A DNA stretch of 64,000 bases from Plasmopara viticola (Eukaryota; Oomycota; Peronosporomycetes; Peronosporales; Peronosporaceae): contig MBPM02000086.1 of assembly GCA_001695595.3 (NCBI GenBank), forward strand, positions 124,001 through 188,000. Reading direction: 5' to 3'. Both the position numbers and the translations under genes were made by a program. Below the pieces are notes generated by a model. It was not told where the DNA came from. It saw only the letters and a program-made list of their open reading frames with translations, and searched no databases. This document shows positions 14,163-26,713 of the stretch, in pieces; positions within the stretch are counted from its first letter, which is position 1; each line of letters begins with the position of its first letter.

Positions 14163-14250
14163 CACTTCGTAGCGGGGTTACGCAGCACCTTGCACAGAGT
14201 AGGCGTGCAGGCAAATACAAGATCTTCCGGTAAGCGACCGTTCCTTTTCG
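14163..14250 (+). repeat. Dispersed repeat, copy B (copia RT-like scrap)
   Basis: Shares ordered blocks with 3473-3540 in the same orientation and with 18724-18785 in reverse (ACCGGAAGAT here against ACCGCAAGAT, then CTGTGCAAGG against TTGTGCAAGG). On the minus strand it reads TPTLCKVLRNP, which resembles the LCKL..LYGLKQ motif of Ty1/copia reverse transcriptase. Confidence 0.5.
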
Positions 14251-17200
14251 TGGTGTGACGAAAGTCGACGCGAGCAGCGTGCAGTTTGAGAATTGACACG
14301 TTAACGGAAGTGTCTTTGTTCACAACACATGTACTTCGTGCCTTACCAATAAAGAATTACCGGATGAGGCAGCTACTTTCTCGGCCTCGAGCCTTTTTTA
14401 TGAAAAAGCAGCAGCTCCTGCGCGACTGTGCGTACGCACCTGAGATTGATTTTTGATTTGGCTATAGTGGTCAGGCTACAACTTGTTCTGGGTAACTCAG
14501 GCCTTATAAAAAGAAATAGACTCTTATAACCATATAACTTAGAAGCTACACGATCAGATTAGCAAGAGGTCTCCGAGCTGCAACGGAGATTTCTCTTTAT
14601 TTCCCAGTGAGCTACGGGCTCGGCCGGTCGTTCAAAATGCACAGCCATATGAGTACGCACGCCCTTTTGCCTTATGGTCAGAGACTTTCAGCCACCGTAT
14701 GGCTTCATTTTCTTATTAACTCAGCGAGGGCGTCTGTGAGAAAAGCGCTTAAAATAGGCTTGGGAGGCCTTGTATATACATAGGTTTCTACGCCTATTTC
14801 CAACACTGTAAAAGTCCGATATCATCATCTTTTAGAATGCCCGAAATTGCTAGATGACTTCCCAACGGAAGGCTTTGAAACTTTAGAAATTTAAACTGAC
14901 ATTTCTAATTTTTTCCCGTGTTTATCATAAAAATGTTTTTCTTGGATTCTGATAATATTTAGTTGAACTTTTTGAGAATTTCGACAAATGTTTTGGCGGG
15001 GCCTTATATTGAAAATGACGGAAATGCTTTTTCGCACTTGCATACTTATTTCTTGAGAATTGTGCTTATAAAAATCAGTGGAAGTTGAGAGTGCCTCAGC
15101 TCAGATCATGATAGCCAAAGATGTGTAAGCCGCATCGTTAAGTGCAAACTCGATCAAAAGAGATTATCAGTCCACGAACCTCAGCGCACATAATGTGCAA
15201 ATTGTCATCTGTAACACATTCATCCTTCCGTCTTACTACTTGCTTGTGATTGCTTAATTGTAAATATCAAATGAGCTTTTTATAACTAAAATAGCGTTTG
15301 CCAACTTTTAGCGGTAAGTGCGGGTCTTAAGACCATGGTCGTATCCTAAAACTGTCTTGCTATTTTTTTCACAATTATACTGGCTAGAAGACGTGCCAAG
15401 TGCATAGACGGTGCACGATCACCAATTTGCCCATGTCGTCAAAGTGATTTGTGTACCTTTAAAAATCCGCCGTTTTTTTTGTGAGCGCATTTCAGACAGT
15501 GACATGAGCCTCGGAGAGGACAGCTTCTCTTATGCTTCGACGCTTAAGGCGGTACTGATATGCTGTGGAAACAAAAGAAATTGTTTTCGCTTGACCTAAA
15601 CGGCTACTTACTGAAGCAGCATATGCCTCAAGCAATTTTCGTATCTAAGGTCTTCGTCGTTCAAAGCAATGGCTTGGAACTTTACTGTCAGATGATACGC
15701 CTGAAACTTTTTGTCAATAGGGCTTCTGTCTCTGATGACGTGGACCAAATTTTATCTGGCCAGCACGAATGCGCGTCGCAAGCATATCGATATTTGCTAG
15801 GCTTTCTTCAACATTTCGCGACGAATGACAGCCATCTTTCTATTGGTTGGGATAAGTGGGGCGTGTTTACCATGCATGATTTGATAAAAGCTGTTTGCTA
15901 AAAAGGTACACTCGGACCTTTACTAGTGCGTACTTCATGGCAAGAAGCTATTGTCATGAACGAAGGAGCTCCGTTCGTCAGCGCTGCTCTGTCCGGACTG
16001 AATTGACTAGCTCATCGCATTACACGAACGTAAAGCTGATGGCATCCTTTGAAGGGTCCCAAAGATGCTTAACAGCTTTGCTTAGTCCGGAAAAGTCAGG
16101 ACCGAATTTTCAGAAGACTTTCCTTGATGCATTCTGGTGGTGGCTTTCAAAGCACGATTCAACGACGTCCTGAAGTGGTGTTTGCGAGACTCTTATAACA
16201 GCACTATGCGTGTGCAAAGTATAAAAAAGGTTTAACTAATTCCTCAGGTACTTTATTAGATGGCGTTGTCTGTGCCGAGACGGCTTTTATATACTCGAAG
16301 TCTCATTTCTACGTTTAAAGAAGCCGAGAACATAAACCTACGCCACAAATACTATTTGTAAGTAGTGGCTTAAGATTTATTAACCCGCATAACCTTAAAA
16401 CGTGTTTGAATGAAACTCCAATACCAGCAAGTGTCTTTCGAGTGGATATGAACAAATGTATCGTCAAAATGTATCGCTCACCAGACGGCCGAACGCCACC
16501 GGGGTGCTAATAGCTATCAAACGACACTATCTGCTCTCATAGCTGATACTTATCCTATATTCGACCCTTGCATGAAGTTTAAATATCCTATCCAGTGTGC
16601 TGAACAACGTACACCCGGACATGTTACGTTCTTTCTACCAGTAGGTGTTTGCGCAGGTGTTCAGCTTTTAATAGCACGAATTAGCTTCCCCTTTTCAACC
16701 TTTTTTACATAGTTTATTCTTTTTTTTCTGACGAAAAAGGCATTAAAAATTAAATTCGCTTTCCTAGCAGTAGCCTTTAAATAATGATACAGTAATATGT
16801 GTCTGACACAAGGTCAATTTCGTGCCTAGCTTCTGTAATTAGTAGGAGCTCCGATATCTGTCTCTTCACACCTCATATCAATAAAAATAGAATGATCATT
16901 GAAATTTGTCAGGCTCTCCAAGCCAAGATGCTTTGTATGATGTCTTTATGGCTGATCCAAGATTTTTTTATTTTAATAAAGGGTGTAATAAAAAAGTAGA
17001 TAAGGAGCCCCACCTCTCACAGAGATTAAGCTTAAGCTTTATCAACAATTCAGTAGACCTGACGGCTCTGCAGTGCCCCCGATCGGAGCACATCTGCAAT
17101 GGCAAAGCAGCCGGTTAAGCTGCCGATTAGATTTGTGGATCATTAGTTGTGAGGTCGTTCGCGACAACCAAAGAAGGGACGATGCATCGCATTTCTATCT

Positions 17201-18723
17201 ACTTCTAGTGGAGCTATGTTACACGCTCTTGATGTTATGTTGCTACGCATCTCTGATCCTATGTTGCCCACTGTGTCTTAAAAAAAATTCCGCTTGTGTT
17301 AATCTGTTACCCACATGTGTCATTATGCTACCCACTTGTCTATTAATCCGCTAGCAGACTTTGTTATCCGTGGTTGGTGGCACTCTTGTGGAGCCGTGCA
17401 GCCCATATTTGAGCGGTATAATTAGCGTCTTAGAAGCCAATTTATCAGCAAGACTTATTTGTCAATTACGTAATCTGGCTACGTCTACTTTAAAAGTTAA
17501 CAAAGCAAGATCGTCACGTCTACCTTCGACAGCTTTGATTCCTCCCATATCGGTTTCGAACTTTTACTTTTATAGCTTCCTTGTTGTGCAAGATTGGACA
17601 GCTTGCATCTATGACTTTGCTTCGCCAATCAATTCAGGGCTTGCGTTTTTTTTGCCAGGACGTCCTTGTTCTATGATCAAGAAAGGGTATTGTGCTGTCA
17701 CACTTATTGGATTTTACAGCTAGGTTCCAGGGACCTCGATAACAGTCTCATTATCCGGTCGAAGCGAAACTGAGTTGTTATGTTGCTCTCTCTTTAAGCA
17801 TCAATCTGCATTTAGCAATTCGCCGGTAAATTCCGTTTTTGCAAACGCACCGGAGTCTACCGAGACTCGAAATTAATTTTCACACCCTCTTACACTTGCG
17901 TATACGCCAGCTTTCCCCCGCCCTCTGAGATCTTTGATATTTAGATGCTAAGCTCCCATGATTTGCATCAGCTACACACTCACCACACAGATCAGTAGGG
18001 CGCCTTGCCCTCTTTTAGTAGACAAAGAGCTAAGCGAGTGCTAACGAGAGCGCCCTAGATCCTTATCATATTTTTTGTTTGAAGGTGGAAGAATGCGCGG
18101 GTAAATGGACGAACTAGAACGTATGTATGCATTTCTTCCGTGGTAATGCGAATGATTCTTGCAGATCTTTTTTTTGCTTAGGCGACTCTTTGGTGGGTAA
18201 AAATCTTATAGCTTTCCGAACATTGCGCACAAACAGGACTCAGCCGTTGATGCAAGCACTGCCTTTGCTCCAGGCACAGTCTTCGCTAACGACGTAGCCT
18301 TAGAAATGGGGATCGGTCCCAATGTTTTTGTTTTGGACGCCAAACCGACCTCCTCAGGTCATCGTTTAATGGATTGGCGGACCGGCAGTCCTCCTTGCTA
18401 CATCTTTTCATCCAAATCGTTTGTTCGTATCGAAATCAAAAAGGGATGATTAACACTTACCCTCTTGCAATGGCTGTAGTTCAAGACGTTGTGGAAGAGG
18501 ATGTAGCGGGTCATTAAATATAACTGAGCCATCTTTAAAACTGACTTTCCGTCCAAAGGAACTCTAGAGACGGTGACTCCGCGAGGCCCTATCAGTATTT
18601 AAATCGGTCAGTCTGGAAGAGAAACAAATTGCGGCTGCCATTTCGGTCATTAGTCAAGGGCCTTTATTTAAGCCTTACCCACTATGTGTGTTGTAAAGTT
18701 ACCACTGTTTTTCAACTGCAGGA

Positions 18724-18785
18724 CGAGCGGTCGCTTACCGCAAGATTCTGCAAGCCTCTTTGTGCAAGGTTCTTTACGGCCTGTT
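18724..18785 (-). repeat. Dispersed repeat, copy C (copia RT-like scrap)
   Basis: Inverted relative to copies A and B. The plus strand, which is the presumed coding sense, reads LCKVLYGL, the best match in the window's scraps to the copia RT motif LYGLKQ. Flanking frames are broken. Confidence 0.5.
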
Positions 18786-19570
18786 AGCTAGATGTCAGCA
18801 CAATTTATTCATATTTGGCTGACCGTGCATCCCAAAAACTTAAGCTGACCAACCGTTTCGGGACCATAGCAGATAAATGCGAACATCGTCAGCTAAGGCT
18901 AATACTATTGCAAGAATGAGCTGTGTCAATTCTAATTGTGAATGTATAAATCCTATAGCCCTGATCTCTTGAAAATTGATAACTTACTTAAAACCTCAGC
19001 GAACTCTTTGACTTATGCCGTTTTGGATTGACAGCGCTAAAATGCCTTATCATGTCCAGGTTAACCTATGCAATCTACAGTAGTCTATCTGTGACATTAA
19101 TTAATGATCATGTACACGCGTTCCAGGGCTAGCATAAAGATAGGCGAATAGTACGCATCTACGCACCAAGATTGCTGCTGACCACGCAAAAGTAGTGTTG
19201 CCTTCTAAGAAGCAAGTGAGTGCTCGGATATGATACAGAGTACGCACTTCAGTTGAGTGACTTTTGTCGCACAGGAATTATAATTTTATACAAAGGTGTA
19301 GATGAAAGGTCTTCTAAGCTACAGCTGATTCTCTTTTAAAACATTATTTGAATCTGAAGATCTACTGAAAGTGATAGAATTTGGTATTGAAGCACACGTA
19401 TGTACAGTTACTCCTAAATACTCAACATCGGGTCGCCGGCTTTAATTTACGGTTTTCAAGGCCTATGGCGTGATGACTGGACCAGGGCACCCAAACAGGC
19501 TCTATCAGTAACAGAGCCCAGTATCGACCATGAAACCAGCGCAATTTACTACAACCACCACGCGCTGCTC

Positions 19571-19587
19571 GCTCACTTTGCATCCTT
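19571..19587 (+). promoter_or_regulatory. Possible oomycete Inr-like core promoter
   Basis: GCTCACTTTGCATCCTT sits about 40-55 bp before the transporter ATG and resembles the oomycete initiator/flanking promoter consensus (GCTCATTYYNCAWTTT family). There is no other positional evidence. Confidence 0.35.
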
Positions 19588-19625
19588 CAGTACGTACCGC
19601 TATCCTCCATCACTAGAAATCCATC

Positions 19626-21074
19626 ATGGCTTTTTTCACACTCGAAGACATCAAGATTTCCTTCAATCTCTTTTGTTGTGTCTGCGGGATTGGCACGCTT
19701 GGTCTGCCGGGTAACTTTGCCCGTGCCGGTCCTGTGTTTGCAAGCATTGCCATGTCCTTTATGATTTTCGCCAACGTCTACGCGTCCATCGCGATGTCCA
19801 AAGTGATGCTTCTCGCGCCTTCGACAGTCATAACGTTCGGCGATCTCGGCGAATGGTCCATTGGCAAAGTTGGTCGCTGGCTGTCCACAGGCTCTCAGAT
19901 CACCTCGTGCGTGCTCATTCCATGCGTCCTCCTCGTACTTGGTGGGGGCCTACTGGACGGTCTATTTCCTGGCGCCTTTAACCCAACAGTATGGATTATT
20001 CTAATGGCTGCCATGGTGCTACCCATCTGTCTCGTTCCGACGCTGAAAGAGGGTTCTGGTGTTGCTCTTGCCGGCTGTGTCGGGACGCTTGTTGCGGATG
20101 TAATCAGTATTGGAGTCGTCATGTACGGCATGCGTGGCCATCCGAGTATACCAGACACAAACGTCAACTTCTCACAGGTCGCAAACACGTTCGGCAATCT
20201 TGCCCTCAGTTACGGTGCCGGAATCATCATTCCCGATCTGCAGCGTCAACACAGCGATCCCCAGCGCATGCCTCGTGTCATCACCGTTACTATGGGAATC
20301 ATTTCAATCCTGTTTGTTCTGCTTTCTGTTGTACCATACACTTCAGCTGGCTGCCAGATATCGGGAAACATTTTGTATTCTATATACCCGGACCCAAGCA
20401 CAGGGCTTACATCTTTAGGCTTTAAGCCAAATTGGGGTGCTGTCGTGCTCGCCTACCTGGCCATGCAGCTTCACATCAGTTCGGCCTTCTCTGTCCTGCT
20501 CAACCCGGCCTTCTACATGGCCGAATTTGTGATTTTGGGCATGCACAAGCAGGAAAAACCAACGGACGTCGAGAATGGACCCCAGTATCTTGAGTCTGCG
20601 AATCCAACTGACGAATATATGAAGCAGACAAATTCATCTACGACAAGAATAAAATACCACTGCAACTGTCACGAAAATAGTGACCAAGAGGCTGCCGAGT
20701 ATCGTGGTGCCAACGCAATCAAATACGTCGTACTTCGCATCTGTATCATTCTGATCCTCGTCGTGCTGTCTATCATGTTCCAAGATCATTTTTCTGATTT
20801 TGCCAACTTTGTCGGATCGTCGTCTTTGACCATGAGCTGCATCCTGTTGCCAGTGGCTTTCTATCTGATTAAAGCCTGGGAAGATATCCTTCTTGTCGAA
20901 AAAATTGGTGCTTTGGTCGTGTTCGTGATCTGCCTCGCCTTTGGATGCTACTCGACATACACAGCTGGCACTGTTTTGTTTGCTCCGTCCGACTCGGAGG
21001 CTTTGTTCCCGTATTGCGAGCCCAAATTCCAAAACGCTGTGTACTACAATTACACAGCTGAGCACGAATTTTAA
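19626..21074 (+). CDS. Amino acid/auxin permease (AAAP) family transporter
   Basis: A single-exon 482-residue integral membrane protein, the usual size for AAAP (SLC36/SLC38/AVT-like) proton- or Na-coupled amino-acid transporters. The N-terminus has the family start: an amphipathic segment, then a Gly-rich first helix around residues 20-40 (GIGTLGLPGNFARAGPVFAS). About eleven hydrophobic segments follow, with a hydrophilic loop near residues 305-360 rich in polar and His/Cys residues. LNPAFYMAE near residue 290 and the closing helices are family-like. The ATG at 19626 sits just before the first membrane segment. Substrate and membrane location cannot be read from sequence. No introns are needed and codon use differs clearly from the flanking AT-rich DNA. 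Confidence 0.9.
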   Translation: MAFFTLEDIKISFNLFCCVCGIGTLGLPGNFARAGPVFASIAMSFMIFANVYASIAMSKVMLLAPSTVITFGDLGEWSIGKVGRWLSTGSQITSCVLIPCVLLVLGGGLLDGLFPGAFNPTVWIILMAAMVLPICLVPTLKEGSGVALAGCVGTLVADVISIGVVMYGMRGHPSIPDTNVNFSQVANTFGNLALSYGAGIIIPDLQRQHSDPQRMPRVITVTMGIISILFVLLSVVPYTSAGCQISGNILYSIYPDPSTGLTSLGFKPNWGAVVLAYLAMQLHISSAFSVLLNPAFYMAEFVILGMHKQEKPTDVENGPQYLESANPTDEYMKQTNSSTTRIKYHCNCHENSDQEAAEYRGANAIKYVVLRICIILILVVLSIMFQDHFSDFANFVGSSSLTMSCILLPVAFYLIKAWEDILLVEKIGALVVFVICLAFGCYSTYTAGTVLFAPSDSEALFPYCEPKFQNAVYYNYTAEHEF

Positions 21075-21889
21075 AGGCATATAACAAGCTCTCGGTACCT
21101 GAAAATTTGCAAAGACCGATGTGGCCCAGAAAGATCAAAGCGGCGCATGTATTAGACAGATAGCTTCGACTGTAGGAACTTATAATAGCTTTGTAAGTAA
21201 ACCTGTTTTATTCCGAAAGAATATTGTGAAAATATTAGGTCGCAAAAAGAAAAGGCCGCGAAAAAAACTGCATATGCTGTTCATGTGCAAAGGTCGTGCA
21301 GCCATCTCTTGTTGATGTCAAACCTTGGTAGCATCAATTTATGCTGATATGAGCGTACAGATAGATAATGCTTAGCGTAGCGCGAATTCGGCCTATTAAT
21401 CGACTCACACATTGCCAAAACCGCGGCCTCAAGTACAAGTTTGTTTTCTATTTATTTAAGGCCTCTGCGGCGGTAAAAAACACCACGCTGCGGCAAGCGG
21501 TGGCCGATCGTATCGAGTGGCACTAGCAGCTTGCACATTATAAGTAAGAGTACTAATATCTATCATCAGAGACTTCACGGAACAAATTACATTTTATAGT
21601 ATTATAAGTGTATAGATAGAACCCATTGCCGATTCGTAAGCTAGGCTTACGATTTTGCAGTGTCATGTTTACGGGCTTCATCAATATAGTCACGATGCAC
21701 AGGAGCACAATTATCTGCTTTGGGCGGATAGAATTCTCCGGAAGCCTGAAAAACATAAAAGAAATTTGGTCTTTAAGAGCCAATGATCTTGCGCAACCTT
21801 AAGGAGGATATGCGTGTACTTAATCACCAGACCATTGTGGAACGTTAGTATAGGCTAACACCCGATAGACGACACCCTTTGGTGACACA
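21075..21889. other. Intergenic, no gene seen
   Basis: The 3' flank of the transporter, then AT-rich sequence. Short frames (64-76 codons) show no family pattern. Confidence 0.4.
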
Positions 21890-22410
21890 GATTCTCTGAG
21901 CACAGTTGACACTAAGCGGAACTTCCAAAGAAATGTTGTCCGTCAGCAGACTGTTAACAAAAGCCGTATCGACGTCTAGCTGTCCCATCTAAGGGCTACA
22001 TTTGCTACATACCTTGCAAATCATCTGGATAATTTATGTTATTGACTGGACAGTAGATCTTAAAGAAGCCGATTCAGTACTTCTGCTTAAGACATTTTCC
22101 CATCGCGACTAGACGAGCCTTATACCGCATGAGAGCGTTATTTTGATCACGCTTCGTGGCAAAGACTCATAGTGATCCAATTGTGCGACTCACCATCCCT
22201 TATGGCTTCCCTGGCCCCGATTAATTTTGCTTATGAAAACTGAGCTCAGCGTCCATAGTTTCAAACGTATTTGCTGCATCGTTGCTTCATTGCCTGGGCA
22301 TAGGTAGTCGATATGCCCGTTTCATCCTCAAATCTTACTGCGTACGCAAGAGCCGTTTTTGCAATAAGTCCGTCTTTGCCAATCCCAGCACGTCCTGAAG
22401 TCGATAAGTC
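21890..22410 (-). mobile_element. Copia pol relic (RT region)
   Basis: Two blocks match the nearby copia element by eye, in the same order, orientation and spacing: about 21905-21990 corresponds to 24920-25020 (the TAFFTGVLSD region of RT), and about 22300-22400 to 25340-25430 (the region upstream of RT). The spacing is about 400 bp in both. Frames are destroyed. This is an older, independent copy of the same lineage. Confidence 0.7.
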
Positions 22411-23625
22411 CTCAATCCTTTTTGCTGATGCCTGTCGTCTTAGCCGCTTCTAAGAATCATTGATCCAAGAACGCCATCCACAACGTGTGCGTAGTACAGC
22501 ACCTTGCTCGGAGGCGGCAAAGAGAACAGTATTAAGATGTCACGGCCTTACGTTCACAACTACACCGAAACGGGACCTCCGTTAAAAGGTTATAAAAAGA
22601 CAAAGCAAGGTAGATAGCTGACGCTCGGTGACATGTGATACAGCGACTTTGTCGCAGCAGTATTCCCTTTTGATTGCGTCGTTAGAGCCAAAGCCTGGAA
22701 AAAGAGTTGTTTGTAAATATTGCCTGTTTGGCAAGGTGGGTTTTTGCGATAGTTTCTCTGCGTGACGGACAAATTATTGTCTTGTTAAGAAATTGACATT
22801 TATATACCTCGCGAGCAATCGTGTAGGCGATTAAACATCATAATTGGGGTACAAAATTGTATGCAGTTTCTTTTAGTCGATACCTTTCAAACATGCTTCT
22901 TCTACTTTTGCTGATATAAGGTATCGATTCAGACCTAAAACGTGATAGGCCTAATCGAAATTCTCTACAAAGAGGCTCTGTTGCATCAAACGGATTGATT
23001 GCTTAAGGCGTGAATGCCGCGCACATATCGTAAAGAAATTTGGCCATTTAATTCAAGCAACCGCTGACGCTTCGTTACAATTTTACGCACCTCCAAGACA
23101 TGTATTATAACTGCTTGTCACTTTGGGCTGGCTTAACCAATTTATGCTTCTCTATGCATTTTTTTGCTATAAAAATTTCTCCATTTTTGGCGAATTGCCA
23201 AATCCCAGTCATTATCTTGGACATACCTTGTCTTTGGAATATAGACGGTGAAAGCGTACTTTGCTGATGGTTTGTTGGAAGCTTTTGCTTGGAGATAAAC
23301 TCATCGGTGCTGGAGATAGCACATAAGGTGTATTCCATCTCCCCTGTACCAATCTGTAAATAGGTAGCAAAAAGTAGTAGAAAGAGTAGCCACAACTTGC
23401 TGGCTTTACAGAAGAACGCTTCTTATATCGTCTAAGCATATACCTCATCTTGTTACGAGCTACGTATACACGCGAAGTGACGAGCAAAGTCGATTGATTT
23501 TGCGGCCCTTGACACTAGAACGACTTCAACCTGATACTGACTGCAGCAGTAGAATTACTGTAAACGACTCCATACTAAAGTGGTAAGTGACTACACCCTA
23601 CTCGTGAAGTCAACTGCACCAAAAT
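22411..23625. other. Intergenic, no gene seen
   Basis: Overlapping minus-strand frames at 23105-23487 (91-96 codons) carry hydrophobic starts but no recognisable domain, and they disagree in frame. Probably non-coding. Confidence 0.4.
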
Positions 23626-23630
23626 AATAC
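23626..23630. repeat. Target-site duplication of copia element (left)
   Basis: AATAC, identical to 28002-28006 on the other side of the element. Five bp is the normal copia duplication length. Confidence 0.85.
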
Positions 23631-23776
23631 TGTTGGAAAGATGGCAAAAACCGAAGTAGATATATTTATCTTGACCAATGAACGGCTACCATATGTAATT
23701 ACCAACTGTGACGTACTTGTAAATTCCGTGACGCCATCCACCTGCTAAACATGCATACAGCGGTGTAATTTTAACA
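23631..23776 (-). repeat. Copia 3' LTR
   Basis: 146 bp. On the minus strand it begins TGTTAAAATT and ends CCAACA, matching the TG...CA rule. It is preceded on minus by a purine-rich tract (GTGAGTGGGAG), the expected polypurine primer. It matches 27880-28001 apart from substitutions and small insertions, so the insertion is not recent. Confidence 0.88.
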
Positions 23777-23789
23777 CTCCCACTCACCG

Positions 23790-24689
23790 CTAATGATGTG
23801 TGTTCTTTGTTGCTGACTTGGTCTTGATTCCGAAGGCTTCGCGTAAATACTTCAGCATCTTGGTTCCAAGTGCCTTGGTTAGCATATCTGCAAGCTGACT
23901 TTTTGTATCAATATAGCCAATCTTGAGTAATCCATGCTGAACGTTCTCTCGAATAAAGTGATGTCTGATGTCCACGTGCTTTGTACGTGCTGTCAAAGCT
24001 ATCGCACCTCGATTGTCTTCCCATATTTGCGAGCCTCCCACTTGTTTTTGACCCATGTCCTTGAGCATTGCGCACGTCCAAAGTACTTCTTGTGTGTACA
24101 AGCTGAGCGCCACATACTCTGCTTCTGCGGAACTTAGTGCGACGGCTCTCAGATACTTGGACTTGAACACAACCGGAGCTATTCCAATGTTGATCCGCAC
24201 ACCTGAGAAAGACCGTCTGTCATCGGTGTTGCTACCCCAGTCAGCATCCGAAAAAGCTTCAGCAATCGCCTTTCCAACGCCTCTTTGACAAATGATCCCA
24301 TGACGACGTGTCGAATTTAAGTAGCGCAATACACAAATTGCGGCGTTCCAATATGGTAACCCTGGATTCTCGAGAAAGCGAGACAGTTGTGTCACGATGT
24401 AGGCGATATCCGGCCGAGTGCATGTTGTAACATATAGCAGACATCCAATTAGTGACCGGTATGGTCTTGACCGCATCTCTGAACGCTCAGCTTCTGTACT
24501 TAGTGACTGTGATGTTGACAGCTTGAGACCGGACGTACAAGGAGTGTCGACGTTCTTGGCGTTTTTCTGTCCAAATCGCTCAGCCACGTCGCTAATGTAG
24601 CGTGTTTGCTTGATCATTAGTGTGAAAGCTGTCATGTCGTGGTCGATCTCCATGCCCAAGATGAACTTCGCCATACCGAGATCCTTCAA
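23790..24689 (-). pseudogene. Copia pol fragment: RT end and RNase H
   Basis: A 299-codon open stretch of the copia polyprotein. It holds the post-YVDD part of reverse transcriptase (LGMEI, RYISDVAERF, PYRSLIGCLLYV, TRPDIAY) and RNase H with DADWGSNTDDRRS and ALSSAEAEYVALS, ending in the usual copia C-terminal pattern (HHFIRE, DMLTKAL). Upstream it is cut by a stop near 24700, so it cannot be made from the full polyprotein in this copy. Confidence 0.9.
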
Positions 24690-24877
24690 CTTGAAATCAC
24701 CTTAAAGCATCCCCTTGACCTCGAAAATCTCGTCGCTCGTATTGACTGCAATGATCATATCATCGACATAAAAACATACGTACACAAAACCTTCTTTCGC
24801 TTTCCTCACGTAGACGCATTGATCCGCTCCACAACTTTAAAATCGTTCTTCTCGAAGACGTGGTCGATCGGCTTGTT

Positions 24878-25156
24878 TCAAGCCCTTGCAGCTTGCTTGA
24901 GTCCATATATAGCTCTGTTCAGCTGACACTCAAATCCTTGTGCTCCCTTAACACCAATCGAAACACGATCCGACAGCACACCGGTGAAAAAGGCGGTGCC
25001 GACGTCCAGCTGCTCCATTTTGTAGCCTAATACCGCACATACTGCAAGTACAACTCGAATTGAGTATGTGTTGGCCACCGGAGAGTAAGTCTCGAAGAAA
25101 TCCACGCCGTATCTCTGCTTGAAACCCTTAGCCACCAATCGTGCTTTGTAAAGCAA
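24878..25156 (-). pseudogene. Copia RT N-terminal fragment
   Basis: A 92-codon open piece reading the classic copia RT start (LVAKGFKQRYGVDFFETYSPVA) through TAFFTGVLSD to AIYGLKQAARA. It is separated from the YVDD segment (24759-24770) by a frame break. A TAG at about 25177-25179 cuts it from the preceding fragment, 25178-25540 (minus), which holds the linker between integrase and RT. Confidence 0.88.
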
Positions 25157-25927
25157 AATACATCCATTCTGGTCACGCTACTTAGCAAATACCCAGCGGC
25201 ATCCAATCGTACGTTCAATTGATTCTCGTGGAACCAGTGTCCATGTTTTGTTTTGGTGATGCGACTCTATTTCGGCGTCCATCGCTTGTCGCCACTGTTC
25301 TGCCTCGTCACTAAACATTGCCTGCGCATACGTGGTAGACAAGTCTGTTTCTTCACCAACACTCACAGCGTAAGCGAGAATAGCTTCGGCTATAAGGCCG
25401 TCTTTATCAATCCTTGCACGCTTTGAAGATGGTGGTCCTTCGCTTCCTTCCAGACATTCATCGGCATCTGATCCGTTCTCCAACAACAACATTGGTTCAT
25501 GTGTACGCCGTGAACGTTCCACTTGCAGTCGAAATACCAATCGATCTCTCTGTGCATCCAGTGTAGCAGTTCTGTACTCTGTCAGTGTACTGAGGTCGGT
25601 AATCGAAGCATCTCGACCCTTGACTCAGTTGTGTCAGACTCCGCCACATTCATTGGATCATCTGGCATTTCATCATCTTCTTCACACTTCGTAGGTTCAT
25701 CTTGATCCTGTTGGTGTTCTGTCGGCCCGGACAATGCACTTTTATCGTTGTTTTTGGTTACGCGTATCACTTTTATTTGTTTGGGCGGGTACGTCTCATA
25801 AATGCCGCCCACTTCACGCTCGTCCAGCTTCTGTCTTTTTCCAAATCGTGAGCTCGGTATCCCTTGGTGTCTTTGGCATAACTAAGGAACATGAACTTAT
25901 AGCTTTTGGCTTCGAGCTTCGTCCTCT

Positions 25928-26681
25928 TCAATTGATCAACGTGGGCATATCCATGAGACCCAAAACACTAAGATGATCCATCCGAGGCTTCATCTTAAAT
26001 CCCGGTTCATATGGGGTGTTGTTTTGGTGCATTGTACTAGGAAAGCGGTTGATCAGGTACACCGTAATGCTTACTGCCTCTATCCACCAACATGTCGGAA
26101 CACACTTGTAGTGTAGCATGCTCCGTGCCTTTTTCACAATCGTGCGGTCCATTCGTTCTGCAATTTCATTTGTTGGGGACTGTATGGTACTGTACGCTGA
26201 TGAATGATGCCGTTTCGCTGACATAATTCCGTAATTGTCTTGTTGACAAACTCCGTTCCGTTGTCCGAACTCAGGCACTTATTATAGGTTCCCATTGAAT
26301 CTCATGCAGTGCTTTGAACATCTTGATCTTGTCGGCAACTTCACTTTTCTTTGCCAGAAAGTAAGCCACCACATATCGTGCATAATCATCCACAAAAGTC
26401 AAAATGTATTTAGCACCTCCTTTCAAAAGTGCCTTTATGGGTCCCATCACGTCTGTGTGAACTAATTCCAATACACGTAATGTCTAAGTCGTGAAGCGTC
26501 CTGGAAAGGCTTCGATCGTCTGCTTGCCCTTCATGCATCCACCACTCAGGGTCTTGATACCTTGATTTAAAGCAGGAATTTCTTGTGTGGATCGCATAGT
26601 CTTCACTAAAGCGTCCTCACTTAGATGTCCCATACGAGCGTGCCATAACTCCCACTGACTATCAGCTCCCGAGTTTTGCAC
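25928..26681 (-). pseudogene. Copia integrase fragments
   Basis: Three successive open pieces (26681-26484, 26471-26271, 26278-25928) together cover GAG-pre-integrase (LWHARMGHLSEDAL) and the integrase core (HTDVMGP, TFVDDYARY) to the INRFPS region. In-frame stops and frame shifts separate them. Confidence 0.85.
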
Positions 26682-26713
26682 CGATCGTGCCTAATCTTGC
26701 TGACAATCCAGTG

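Larger units (their letters stand above)
12531..19570. other. Long gene-poor desert with retroelement scraps
   Basis: About 7 kb without a gene I can support. Open frames at 15411-16173 (60-113 codons in shifting frames) look like a broken coding relic but match no family I know. Repeat copies B and C lie inside. The plus-strand frame at 17361-17723 (120 codons) is also unassigned. Stop codons and frame changes are dense throughout. Confidence 0.5.

Noticed and set aside
15411..16173. Run of plus-strand frames that might be a gene
   Set aside because: Frames switch, contain stops between them, and I recognise no domain or splice model.
19895..20425. Long frames overlapping the transporter in other frames and on the opposite strand
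   Set aside because: Shadows of the transporter's codon use.
23626..23630. AATAC at the copia target site equals the SINE tail unit
   Set aside because: Five bases in AT-rich DNA are easily shared by chance; no SINE sequence lies at the copia flanks.
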